The notes beneath the pieces are model-generated. The model was not told the origin of the DNA, searched no databases, and worked only from the letters and a program-made list of their open reading frames with translations. Below, in pieces: positions 17,097 through 25,126 of a stretch of DNA of 64,000 bases. How positions within the stretch are numbered: position 1 is the stretch's first letter; every line of letters begins with the position of its first letter. The DNA is from TMED8 sp038125725 (GTDB lineage Bacteria; Pseudomonadota; Alphaproteobacteria; Rhodospirillales; Casp-alpha2): NCBI GenBank assembly GCA_038125725.1, contig JAYPEK010000007.1, positions 62,001 to 126,000 on the forward strand, given 5' to 3'. Made by a program: the position numbers and the translations under genes.

Positions 17097-17124
17097 TGGG
17101 GACTGGACATAATTCCAGTCCCCA
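17097..17124. promoter_or_regulatory. Perfect 10-bp hairpin upstream of CorA/ZntB-like gene
   Basis: TGGGGACTGG (17097-17106) and CCAGTCCCCA (17115-17124) are perfect inverted arms around an 8-nt AT-rich loop. No T tract follows on either strand, so it is not a standard terminator. It sits 24 nt after the DUF4405-like gene and 63 nt before the transporter start. It could be an operator, an mRNA stabiliser or a Rho-independent-like end of the upstream gene. Confidence 0.4.
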
Positions 17125-17187
17125 TCGGCTTGCCATCGACTATACTTCATGCGAGCAAGGACGTATGACGGAAGGGACGGCCAGCCG

Positions 17188-18156
17188 ATGCCGAAAGGAC
17201 TGATTCACGCATTGCTGCTCGACGGCACGGGCGCCGCCAGGCGTCTGGATCAGGCCGAGTTCGAGCACTGGACGCCGGAAACGGGCATCCTTTGGGCGCA
17301 TTTCGACATTACCGAACCGGACGCCAGCGCCTGGATCCGCGAACACGCAGGCATCCACGCCTACGCCGCCGAGGCGCTGCTGGCCGAGAACACCCGCCCG
17401 CGCATGATCGAAACCGAAAGCGGCACGGTCCTGTTCCTGCGCGGCGTCAATTTGAACCCCGGCGCCGACCCGGAAGACATGGTCGGCATTCGGGTGCTGG
17501 TCTCCGATAACAGGGTGCTGACCATGCGGCTGCGGCGGCTGCTGGCGGTGAAGGACATCGAGGAAGCGCTGGATGCCGGCACCGGCCCGAAGACCGCCGC
17601 CGGCGTCGTGGTGCGCCTGGCCGAGCGGCTGACGGTGCGCATGGAACCGGTGCTGGCGGAACTGGAAGACCGGGTCGGCGTCTTCGAGGACGCGGTGTTT
17701 GCCAAGGACGGCGGCGGTGAGAAGCTTGACATCGGCGAGGTCCGCACAGAGGTGATCTTGCTGCGCCGCTACCTGAAGCCGCAGCGCGACGCGGTGACGG
17801 CGCTGCATACAGACGCCAAGACCGGCTTCGCCAAGCATCAGCGCGAACAATTGACCGAGGCCGTCGACCGCCTGACGCGCTATGTGGAAAACCTGGACGC
17901 CCTGCATGAGCGCCTGAGCGTGTTGCACGATGAATACCGCTACCTGCAGAACGAGCGCATGAACCGCACCATGTACCTGTTGACCGTGGTCGCCGCGATC
18001 CTGCTGCCGCCGAGCCTCATTGCCGGGCTGTTGGGCGCCAACGTCGGCGGCATACCCGGTGCCGACAAGGCCTGGGCCTTCTTGGCCATGGTCGGCGGCA
18101 TCGGCGCCTTGGCCGTGTTCGAATACTGGCTGCTGAAGCGCCTGAAGTGGATCTGA
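17188..18156 (+). CDS. CorA/ZntB-family divalent cation transporter
   Basis: A 322-residue member of the 2-TM-GxN family. A soluble N-terminal domain (1-~255, rich in long helices) is followed by two membrane helices near the C-terminus. The pore motif is GANVGGIPG starting at Gly283, between the two helices. ZntB proteins usually have GVN or GMN followed by the same VGGIPG, so zinc efflux or uptake is more likely than magnesium. The ATG at 17188 follows GAAGGGA at a good distance. An earlier in-frame ATG at 17149 lacks a clear site. The stop overlaps the next gene's ATG (TGATG), so the two are translationally coupled. Confidence 0.88.
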   Translation: MPKGLIHALLLDGTGAARRLDQAEFEHWTPETGILWAHFDITEPDASAWIREHAGIHAYAAEALLAENTRPRMIETESGTVLFLRGVNLNPGADPEDMVGIRVLVSDNRVLTMRLRRLLAVKDIEEALDAGTGPKTAAGVVVRLAERLTVRMEPVLAELEDRVGVFEDAVFAKDGGGEKLDIGEVRTEVILLRRYLKPQRDAVTALHTDAKTGFAKHQREQLTEAVDRLTRYVENLDALHERLSVLHDEYRYLQNERMNRTMYLLTVVAAILLPPSLIAGLLGANVGGIPGADKAWAFLAMVGGIGALAVFEYWLLKRLKWI

Positions 18157-20594
18157 TGCCGCGTCGCCTTGCCGTCTTTTTTGCTGCCGTCTTTGCGGTT
18201 CTGCTTATTGCGGGGCCATTGGCGAGTGCGCCCGACGGGCCGCCCAAGACCTTCACCGAAAAGCTCAACGGCTGGGAAAATGCGGTCAAGAAGGCGCAGA
18301 ACCGGATCGAGCGCGGCCGCACGGCGACGGTCGAGGAACGCGACCTGCGCCGGCGGCTGAAGGCCGTCATCGACGATGCGGCGGCGACGCGCGACGAATC
18401 GGAAGGGCAGGTGAAGCAGGTCCAGGGGCTGCTCGACGCGCTCGGCGTCAAGCCCGAGAACGGCCAGGAATCCCGAACCATCCAGTTGCGCCGCAAGGAG
18501 CTGGAAACGCAGTTGGCGGCACACGAAGGACGCGCCAAGCAGGCGAGCCTGATGATGGCGCGGGCCGAACAGCTGATGCGCGAGATCGGCCAGAAATCGC
18601 GCCAGCGGCTGAAGACCCTGCTGCTCGAGCGCCGGGTGTCGCCGCTCGGTTATTCCGCCTGGTCGACGGCTCTGCCGGAAGCCCTGCATCTGGCCGAGGT
18701 CAGCCTGGTAGAGGCGCCCAAGACCTGGTGGAACGATCTTCGCATTACCGCCGAGCGGCGCAACCTCTTGGGCCGCAGCCTCCTGATCGCTTTGGCGGTG
18801 GCGCTCGCCGCCTGGCTGGCGGGGCGCTGGATGCGCAGGCGCTACGGCCGCGTCAGCGGCATCGAGGCGCCGAGCTACGCGCGCCGCGTCATCGCCGGCG
18901 TGATCGAGGGGGCGGGACGCACGCTGGGGCCGATCGTGTTCATCGTGCTCGCCGCTGCCGCGGTGCGCGAGACCCACGTCACCGAGGGGCCGCTGCCGGC
19001 GCTGGTCTGGGCGGTGTCCAGAAGCCTGGTGCTGTTCCTGTTCGGCTATGCGCTAATCAATGCCGCGCTAACGTCGCGTCGCCAGCAATGGCGGTGGCTG
19101 AATTTCGACGCCGAGGCTTCGGCCACCCTGGTATTCCGCCTGAAGTTGACCTTGGCCGTGTTCCTGCTGTTCGAGGCCGTCTACCGCGCGATGGCCTGGG
19201 CCACCGTGTCGGAGGAATTGGAATCGGTCGGCTCGCTGGTGTTCACCGTGGTGATGGTGCCGCATTACATCTCGCTGATGGGCAGCCGCATCTGGAGCTT
19301 GGAGGCGCGCTCCGACACCGATGCCGACGAGGCGAGTCACACGTCGCTTTCCAGGTTGCGCGCGGCGTTGACGGTCGGGCTGGTGGCGCTGCCGCTGACG
19401 GCGGCCATTGGCTATACCGGGCTCGCCGCCTATCTGGTGATCGCGGTCGGACTGACGGCGCTTCTGGTCAGTGGCCTGGCTCTGCTGCGCACCGCGGCGC
19501 GCGAGGCGTTGGCGGCGGCGCTCGATTCCGACTACCGCTTCGGACGCTGGGTGCAAGCGGTGCTGGTGCTGAACGCCGAGACCCGCGACAAGATCCTGTT
19601 CTGGCTCCGGGTGCTGCTCGACCTGGCGCTATTGGTGCTGGCGGGGCTCGCTTTGCTGCCGGTCTGGGGCTTCAGTGCCCAGGAGACGGCGCTCTCGGCG
19701 GCGCAGTTGATGAGCGGCATCCGCATCGGCTCCTATACCCTGTCGCTCGCCGATATCGTCTTCGCGCTGCTGCTGTTCGTCGTCATCGTCTCGGTGACGC
19801 GCCTCGTGCAGCGCAGCCTCGACAAGCACTTGCTGCCCAACGTGTCGCAGGACCGGGGCGTGCGCGACGCGCTGAAGACCGGCGTCGGCTACATCGGCGT
19901 GGTCATCGCGGCACTGGTGGCCATCGGTGCACTCGGGCTCGACCTCACCAACCTGGCGCTGGTCGCCGGCGCGCTCTCGGTCGGTATCGGCTTCGGGCTG
20001 CAGAACGTCGTCAACAATTTCGTCTCCGGCCTGATCCTGCTGGTCGAGCGGCCGATCAAGCCGGGTGACTGGGTCGTCGTCGGCGCCAACGAAGGATTGG
20101 TGAAGAAGGTCAATGTGCGCTCCACCGAGATCGAGACCTTCCAGCGCGCTTCGGTGATCATTCCCAACGCCGATCTGATCGCCAATCCGGTGACCAACTG
20201 GACCCACAAGAACATCCTCGGCCGGGTCGAGGTGGCGATCGGCGTCGCCTACGGCACGGATCCGCAAAAGGTCGAGGAAATCCTGCTCAGGTGCGCGGAG
20301 GAGCACGCCAATGTCGTGCGTTTTCCGAAACCCTTCGTGCTGTTCATGGATTTCGGCGATAGCGCCTTGATTTTCGAGGTTCGGGCTTTCCTGGCCGACG
20401 TGCAACGAAGGCTGCGGACGGCCTCCGATATCCGCTTCGCCATCGACGCCGAATTCAAGGCTGCCGGCATCGAGATTCCGTTCCCGCAGCGCGTCGTGCA
20501 CATGGCGTCCCCAGCCGCGCCGCCGCCGGCCCAGCCCGCATCTGAATCCGAGCCCGAGCCCGAGCCCGAAGTCGAGCCGAAACCGGAAACTTGA
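18156..20594 (+). CDS. Large MscS-type mechanosensitive channel (DUF3772)
   Basis: An 812-residue inner membrane channel. A signal peptide (to about residue 25) is followed by a periplasmic coiled-coil domain (about 30-190, like DUF3772). Several membrane helices and then the MscS core follow. The pore helix reads LVAGALSVGIGFGLQNVVNNF, and the beta domain has RPIKPGDWVVV and VIIPNADLIANPVTNWTHKN. The tail is acidic Pro/Glu-rich (SEPEPEPEVEPK). It opens under membrane tension to release solutes. It is coupled to the cation transporter gene by a TGATG overlap. Length and domain order match the MscK/YbiO-like group. Confidence 0.92.
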   Translation: MPRRLAVFFAAVFAVLLIAGPLASAPDGPPKTFTEKLNGWENAVKKAQNRIERGRTATVEERDLRRRLKAVIDDAAATRDESEGQVKQVQGLLDALGVKPENGQESRTIQLRRKELETQLAAHEGRAKQASLMMARAEQLMREIGQKSRQRLKTLLLERRVSPLGYSAWSTALPEALHLAEVSLVEAPKTWWNDLRITAERRNLLGRSLLIALAVALAAWLAGRWMRRRYGRVSGIEAPSYARRVIAGVIEGAGRTLGPIVFIVLAAAAVRETHVTEGPLPALVWAVSRSLVLFLFGYALINAALTSRRQQWRWLNFDAEASATLVFRLKLTLAVFLLFEAVYRAMAWATVSEELESVGSLVFTVVMVPHYISLMGSRIWSLEARSDTDADEASHTSLSRLRAALTVGLVALPLTAAIGYTGLAAYLVIAVGLTALLVSGLALLRTAAREALAAALDSDYRFGRWVQAVLVLNAETRDKILFWLRVLLDLALLVLAGLALLPVWGFSAQETALSAAQLMSGIRIGSYTLSLADIVFALLLFVVIVSVTRLVQRSLDKHLLPNVSQDRGVRDALKTGVGYIGVVIAALVAIGALGLDLTNLALVAGALSVGIGFGLQNVVNNFVSGLILLVERPIKPGDWVVVGANEGLVKKVNVRSTEIETFQRASVIIPNADLIANPVTNWTHKNILGRVEVAIGVAYGTDPQKVEEILLRCAEEHANVVRFPKPFVLFMDFGDSALIFEVRAFLADVQRRLRTASDIRFAIDAEFKAAGIEIPFPQRVVHMASPAAPPPAQPASESEPEPEPEVEPKPET

Positions 20595-20597
20595 GCT

Positions 20598-21473
20598 TCA
20601 GCCCCCGTTCTTGACCAACGCCATGGTGGCGCGCGCCAGTTCGCTTTCCGGATCGGCGAATTCCGCCAGGATGGTGAAGTGGTTGCAGCCCGCCGGCTCC
20701 AGGTAGCGGAGATCGCCGCCCTTGGCGTTCCAGGCGTTGACCAGGCTGCGCGACTGCCACTTGAAGGCGTCGCTCTCGCCGCCGCCCGGCACCACCAGCA
20801 ATGGCATGGTGGGTGCCGTGGCGTGGTTGAGTGGGCTGTCGCGTTCGACTTCCTCGTCGGTGAGAGCGAGGGTCTCCTGCATGTAGCCGGCCTGGATCGG
20901 GGCCAGATCGTAGATACCGGAAAGCGCGATGCCGCCCTTCATCAGGTTCTTGGGGCCGCCGGTCTCGGCCGGCCAATCGGTCGCCGCCATCACCGCCGTC
21001 AGGTGGCCGCCGGCGGAATGGCCGGAGACGAAAATCCGCTCGCGGTCGATGCCGTAGTCGCCGGCATGGTCATGGAGCCATTGCGTCGCGGTGCGGCACT
21101 GGCGAATGACGTCGGCCATGCGGACGCTCGGGATCAGGTCATATTCGATCAGGGCGAAGGCGATGCCGGCGTCGGCATAGGCGCGCGCCAGGAAGGTCTG
21201 GTCGGAGATGTCGCGGCTCATCCAGTAGCCGCCGTGGATATAGACCAAAAGCGGGTGCGGACCGGGGCCCTTGGGGAGCACGATGTCCATGATTTCGCGT
21301 TTCGACGTGCCATAGGCGACGCCCTGGTGGCTGGGGAAATCGCGCATGACCTGGCCGCACATGGGCTGCCAGGCTTCGTACATCTGCATGTGTTCGGGCA
21401 CCATGGCGCGGTTGTTGTACTGGGCATCCAGTTCCGGCGTGCCGATGGGCGGCTGCATGGGAAGTTCCAACAT
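20598..21473 (-). CDS. Alpha/beta hydrolase (kynurenine formamidase-like esterase)
   Basis: A 291-residue serine esterase of the hormone-sensitive-lipase/BD-FAE type. The oxyanion motif HGGYW is at 80-84, the nucleophile elbow GHSAGG has Ser153, and the late His is in CNHFTIL. The N-terminus reads LDAQYNNRAMVPEHMQMY, as in kynurenine formamidase-like proteins. No signal peptide is present. GAGGAG lies 8 nt before the ATG on its strand. A GST gene precedes it by 12 nt on the same strand, so they form a likely pair for handling aromatic or xenobiotic compounds. The substrate is an inference. Confidence 0.82.
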   Translation of the reverse strand: MLELPMQPPIGTPELDAQYNNRAMVPEHMQMYEAWQPMCGQVMRDFPSHQGVAYGTSKREIMDIVLPKGPGPHPLLVYIHGGYWMSRDISDQTFLARAYADAGIAFALIEYDLIPSVRMADVIRQCRTATQWLHDHAGDYGIDRERIFVSGHSAGGHLTAVMAATDWPAETGGPKNLMKGGIALSGIYDLAPIQAGYMQETLALTDEEVERDSPLNHATAPTMPLLVVPGGGESDAFKWQSRSLVNAWNAKGGDLRYLEPAGCNHFTILAEFADPESELARATMALVKNGG

Positions 21474-21485
21474 CGTCTCGGCTCC

Positions 21486-22106
21486 TCAGCTCAGCGGGAT
21501 CATGACGTGGTCGCGGTAGGCCGGGCGCGCACAGAGGCGCTCGTACCAGGCGCTGACGTTTGGCAGCGCCGGCCGTTCCACGTCCATGTTGAACCAGCGG
21601 TAGACGGCGCAGCCGATGGGAATGTCGCCGACCGACGGGATTTCGCCGAGGACGAAGCTCTTGCCCTGCAGGTGCTGGTCGAGCATGCCCCAGAGCCGGT
21701 TGGTGGCGACGATGTTGGCCTCCACGGCGGGCATGTCGCGTTCCGCCTCCGGCGTGCGGATCAGGCTGCGGAACACGAAGCCGAGCGGCGTGTGGATGGT
21801 GGTCAGGTACCAATCCATCCATTGGCTGGCCAGCGCGCGTTCGCCCGGCGTCGCCAGCGCCCAGTCGCCGGTGCCGTATTTGTCCGCCAGGTAGCGCACG
21901 ATGGTGTTGGATTCCCACACCGTCAGTTCGCCGTCCTCCAGCGTCGGGATCAGGCCGTTGGGGTTCTTGGCCAGGTATTCGGGCGTGTCGTTGCCGCCGA
22001 ACTGCAGGCCGATGTCGCGGCGGTCGACGTCGAGACTGAGCTCCGCCGCGCACCACATGACTTTCTGTACGTTGATGGAATTGTTTCTGCCGAGCACGCG
22101 AATCAT
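21486..22106 (-). CDS. Glutathione S-transferase
   Basis: A 206-residue cytosolic GST. The thioredoxin-like N-domain (1-~80) begins IRVLGRNNSINVQKVMW, in which a Ser/Asn near residue 10 takes the activating role. The glutathione-contact segments NPNGLIPTLED and WESNTIVRYLADKYG follow. The helical C-domain contains the N-capping segment PSVGDIPIGC. The pattern is that of bacterial beta/theta-like GSTs. It is first in a two-gene unit with the esterase. Confidence 0.88.
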   Translation of the reverse strand: MIRVLGRNNSINVQKVMWCAAELSLDVDRRDIGLQFGGNDTPEYLAKNPNGLIPTLEDGELTVWESNTIVRYLADKYGTGDWALATPGERALASQWMDWYLTTIHTPLGFVFRSLIRTPEAERDMPAVEANIVATNRLWGMLDQHLQGKSFVLGEIPSVGDIPIGCAVYRWFNMDVERPALPNVSAWYERLCARPAYRDHVMIPLS

Positions 22107-22183
22107 GGCGGCGGACCTCCCGTTACTTCCTTTTATTTATTCTAATTCAAGTCATTCATACCGATTAATACGGACCAATTGGT

Positions 22184-22357
22184 ATGCATGTCGCAATCCG
22201 AGGATTATGTGGTATCAACGACTGTAACGATTGCTCAGCGCGGATAACAGCGATTTTGATTGGTTAATTCATAGTTGTCCCGCGCACATCGGTAGGCTTT
22301 CCCGATGTGCGTCTCCTGCCGAAGGGCCTGACCGGAAACGGTCAGGTCCTTTTTTTT
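22184..22357 (+). ncRNA. Candidate small RNA with orphan terminator
   Basis: All genes within 2 kb upstream are on the minus strand, yet a strong plus-strand terminator ends at 22357. A transcript must therefore begin in 22107-22282. It would hold a perfect 10-bp hairpin (arms 22283-22292 and 22302-22311), a 12-nt single-stranded linker with CTCCT (complementary to a Shine-Dalgarno) and the terminator hairpin. This is the layout of many alphaproteobacterial trans-acting sRNAs. A 27-residue Cys-containing reading frame (22184-22267) could be a leader peptide. The 5' end is not known, so the start given is nominal. Confidence 0.4.
22324..22357 (+). terminator. Strong Rho-independent terminator, no upstream gene
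   Basis: An 11-bp stem (22324-22334 with 22339-22349, one G-U pair) is closed by a GAAA tetraloop and followed by eight T residues (22350-22357). The T tract is on the plus strand, so it cannot serve the minus-strand response regulator that ends at 22382. Confidence 0.88.
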
Positions 22358-22381
22358 GAGGCGTGCGCAAAGGTCGACGGC

Positions 22382-23086
22382 TTATTCCACCGGCGGCGCG
22401 AATTTGTATCCGCAGCCGACCACGGTTGAGATGTATTTGGGCGCGCGCGGGTTGGGTTCGATCTTCTTGCGGATGCGGCTGACCAGCACGTTGATCAGGC
22501 GTTCGGTGGGGGAATCGGCGTCGTGGCTGACGGCGTCGAGCAGATGGGTGCGGCTCAGCACCCGGTTGGGCGCCTTGAGCAGCGCCGCCAGCAGGTTGAA
22601 CTCGGCCCGCGTGAATGTCACCGGCGCGCCCTCGGGGTCGCGCACCGAGCGGCTGTCGATCACGACCTCCCATCCGTCGAAGCGATAGGCCTCCTGCACC
22701 GGGCTACCGCCGTCACCGCCGTGTACGCGGCCGACGAGGTTGCGCACCCTGAGCACAAGTTCGTCGGGGTCGAAGGGTTTGGTCAGGTAGTCGTCGGCGC
22801 CGATCTCCAGCGCCGCCATGCGGTAGCTCTTTTCGCGCCGGGCGGTGATGACGATGATCGGCAGGCTGGAGCGCGCACGCACCTGGCGCGCCAATGAAAG
22901 ACCGTCTTCGTCCGGCAGGTTGAGGTCGAGCAGTACCAAGTCGATGGGTTCGGAATCGATCGCCGCCAGCATCTCCTTGCCGGTGGTGGCGAGACTGACC
23001 TCGAAGCCGTCCCGGCGCAGATAGGCGCCCATCAGGCTCTGCACCAGTTCGTCGTCTTCCACCACGAGTAGATGTGGATCAGCCAT
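22382..23086 (-). CDS. OmpR/PhoB-type response regulator, orphan
   Basis: A 234-residue two-component regulator. The receiver domain (1-~120) has the acidic pair Asp11-Asp12, phospho-acceptor Asp54 in LVLLDLNLP and the conserved Lys in TKPFDPDEL. The winged-helix DNA-binding domain (about 135-232) has FTRAEFNLLAALLKAPNRVL and VSRIRKKIEPN, ending in the wing VVGCGYKF. No histidine kinase gene is adjacent, so its partner is elsewhere. It is divergent from the small gene at 23271. The target genes are unknown. Confidence 0.92.
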   Translation of the reverse strand: MADPHLLVVEDDELVQSLMGAYLRRDGFEVSLATTGKEMLAAIDSEPIDLVLLDLNLPDEDGLSLARQVRARSSLPIIVITARREKSYRMAALEIGADDYLTKPFDPDELVLRVRNLVGRVHGGDGGSPVQEAYRFDGWEVVIDSRSVRDPEGAPVTFTRAEFNLLAALLKAPNRVLSRTHLLDAVSHDADSPTERLINVLVSRIRKKIEPNPRAPKYISTVVGCGYKFAPPVE

Positions 23087-23150
23087 GGCCCGATCAGTAT
23101 CCGCTTATCCCAGTCTGCGTCGATTCCCCAAATGTACAACGGATTCGGCG

Positions 23151-23211
23151 GAACACCACATGCTAGTTGGGGGGTGGTCCATCCCGCCGACGGTGGTGTT
23201 CGTCAGGATCA
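23151..23211. promoter_or_regulatory. Nine-bp inverted repeat enclosing a structured leader
   Basis: GAACACCAC (23151-23159) and GTGGTGTTC (23203-23211) are perfect inverted arms 43 nt apart. The intervening DNA has GGG and CCC tracts able to form an inner stem. It lies 59 nt before the start of the small plus-strand gene and in the shared region with the response regulator. It could be an mRNA leader fold or a looped operator pair. Confidence 0.35.
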
Positions 23212-23270
23212 CGTCATGGTTGTCGGCTATGCAGGCACCTGATTGTATCCCCCCGCGAAGGAAATCCCGC

Positions 23271-23579
23271 ATGGCCGCCGACCTATCGCCCCACGCCCAC
23301 CTTCTGCCGTCGACCGGCAACGTCGTGCGCCTGCCGGACGGTCTGGTGCTGGCGAGGTGCGGGTTCAGCCGCCAGCGGGACGATCTGGTCCTTGATGGGG
23401 ATGATGGTATCCGCGTGGTATTGCGTCATTTCTATCTCGGCCGCAGGGCGCCGCAATTGCACGACACAAGGGGCGAGGTCCTCAGTGGCGATTTGGCGCG
23501 ATTGCTGGCTGGGCTTTCCGCCTCCGCCGTGCGCGCCTTGATGAAACGCGGCCAGCGCCAGAGCGAGCGCTCGGCTTAA
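23271..23579 (+). CDS. Small protein resembling adhesin N-terminal prefix
   Basis: A 102-residue protein without a signal peptide. The central pattern, a strand with VRLPDGLVL, then DDLVLDGDDGIRVVLRHFY, then GEVLSGDLARLLAGL, is like the short N-terminal region of large type I-secreted adhesins. There a DGxxVVLxxFY strand precedes the repeat body. Here the gene stops after that region. It converges with a 4-nt stop overlap on a TolC-type gene, which fits a type I secretion context. GAAGGAAA precedes the ATG by about 7 nt. The similarity is by eye only and it may be an unrelated small protein or the relic of an adhesin. Confidence 0.55.
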   Translation: MAADLSPHAHLLPSTGNVVRLPDGLVLARCGFSRQRDDLVLDGDDGIRVVLRHFYLGRRAPQLHDTRGEVLSGDLARLLAGLSASAVRALMKRGQRQSERSA

Positions 23580-24895
23580 CCGGGCGATAGACCCAGGTTG
23601 GGCGTGTTCAGCCGTCCCATGGATCGCAGCAACTGATAGACCGCCAGACGCTCGTCGTAGGCGGCCGAGGTATAGTTGATCTGGGCGTTGGAGACCTCGT
23701 TCTCGGCGTCGAGCACGTTGATCACCGTTTCCTTGCCGGCTTCGCGTAGGCGCTTGCGCGATTCGAACACTTCGGACGCGATGTTGACGGCGTTTTCCAG
23801 CAGATACAACCGTTCGCGCGCCGTCAGCAGCGCCTGCCAGGCAAGGCGCGTCTGCTCGATGATGCGGCGCGCGGTGTGGTCGCGGTTGTCCTGGCTGGCG
23901 CGGTAGTCGTAGGTCGCCTGACTCAGCGACTCGCGTGTCGAAAAGCCGGTGAACAGGTCCCAGTTGGCGGTCAGCATCACCGAATAATCGCGCCGCGTGC
24001 CGATGGTCGCACCTGAGTGTTTCTCGTAGTTAACCTGTCCCTCCAGGTCGACGGTCGGCGCCAGCTCGGAACGCACGGTCTGGCGCCGCTGGCGCGCCAC
24101 TTCGATGCTGGTGACGGCGCACGACGCCGCCGGGTTCTCGATCACCGCGATCTCGACGGCGCGATCCAGGGTGCTCGGGATCATCTCCACCGGCGGCACT
24201 GGGTCGGTCATGGCGTTGATGTCGGGTGCATGGCCGAAGGTCTGGATGTAGCGGCTGACGGCGTCGGACAGCGAGCCCTCGAAGTTGACGCGCCGCTCCT
24301 TGGCGATCTGCAGGCGCGATTTCGCCTGCAGCACGTCGACGGCGACGCCGGATCCGCGCTGCACGCGTTCATCCTCGAGGTTGAGCTGGCGCTGGATGGT
24401 GGCCTCGTTGGCGGTGGCGAGTTCCACCAGGCGCTGCTGACGCAGCACGTCGATATAGGCATTGGCGCCGGAGAACAGCGTGTTCTGGCGGGTCGTCTCC
24501 AACTCGAACTGGGAAATTTCCTTGTTCAACCGAGCGGTGCGTACCTGTGAATCGGTCAAGAACCCGTTGAACAGGTTCTGCGAAACGGTGAGGTTGGCGG
24601 TATAGGGCGTGCGGCTCGAAGGTTTGCCGTTCTGGCCGTCGGAGGAATTGCGCTCGGCGGGGCTGTCGATCAATTCGTAGCCGGTGTCGGTGGTGGCCGA
24701 GACGGTCGGGTAGTAGCTCGACTTGGAGCGGTCGATTTCCTTGCGTGCCGATTCCAGCGATTTCATCGCCGAGCGGATCTGCGGATGGTCGTAGAGCAGG
24801 TTGGCGAGTTCCGATTCAAGCGTCGCGCCCATGGCCGGCGCGATGAGCGCTGCCAATAAAACTCCGCCGATGATGCCACGAATAATCTGCGCCAT
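23576..24895 (-). CDS. TolC-family outer membrane efflux protein
   Basis: A 439-residue outer membrane channel of type I secretion or drug efflux. The signal peptide ends near APAMGA. The protein has the internal twofold repeat of TolC: TLESELANLLYDHPQIRSAM at the first half and LDRAVEIAVIENPAASCAV at the second. Each half is followed by a strand pair (LTVSQNLFNGF and LTANWDLFTGF) and long helices. The pattern matches TolC/AggA-type proteins that serve type I secretion. It is transcribed alone on the minus strand from a divergent AT-rich region. Confidence 0.92.
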   Translation of the reverse strand: MAQIIRGIIGGVLLAALIAPAMGATLESELANLLYDHPQIRSAMKSLESARKEIDRSKSSYYPTVSATTDTGYELIDSPAERNSSDGQNGKPSSRTPYTANLTVSQNLFNGFLTDSQVRTARLNKEISQFELETTRQNTLFSGANAYIDVLRQQRLVELATANEATIQRQLNLEDERVQRGSGVAVDVLQAKSRLQIAKERRVNFEGSLSDAVSRYIQTFGHAPDINAMTDPVPPVEMIPSTLDRAVEIAVIENPAASCAVTSIEVARQRRQTVRSELAPTVDLEGQVNYEKHSGATIGTRRDYSVMLTANWDLFTGFSTRESLSQATYDYRASQDNRDHTARRIIEQTRLAWQALLTARERLYLLENAVNIASEVFESRKRLREAGKETVINVLDAENEVSNAQINYTSAAYDERLAVYQLLRSMGRLNTPNLGLSPG

Positions 24896-25126
24896 GCCCG
24901 AAAAGAAACCGTAACGTATTGATTCTTAATAGAATAAGCGGAATGGACTCCGGCGTCAATCGACACGGGGTTTAATAAATTGTTTAAAAACAATGGATTA
25001 AAGCCTTCGCTTCGAAGCGGCCTCTAGATGAGCGCAGTTTTCGTTCACCCGAACCCCATATTTTGGGACTATGCGATTTGCCCGGCAAGTCGTTGACCGT
25101 TGCGGCGGAACGGGTATCCTGCCGGC
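24896..25126. promoter_or_regulatory. Divergent AT-rich promoter region with three palindromes
   Basis: The 231-bp gap between the TolC gene and the dioxygenase gene holds three inverted repeats. ATTCT-TAAT-AGAAT lies at 24922-24935. ATTGTTT-AA-AAACAAT lies at 24979-24994. A perfect palindrome CGCTTCGAAGCG lies at 25008-25019. The first is close to the TolC start and could be its operator. None is assigned to a known regulator. Confidence 0.4.
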
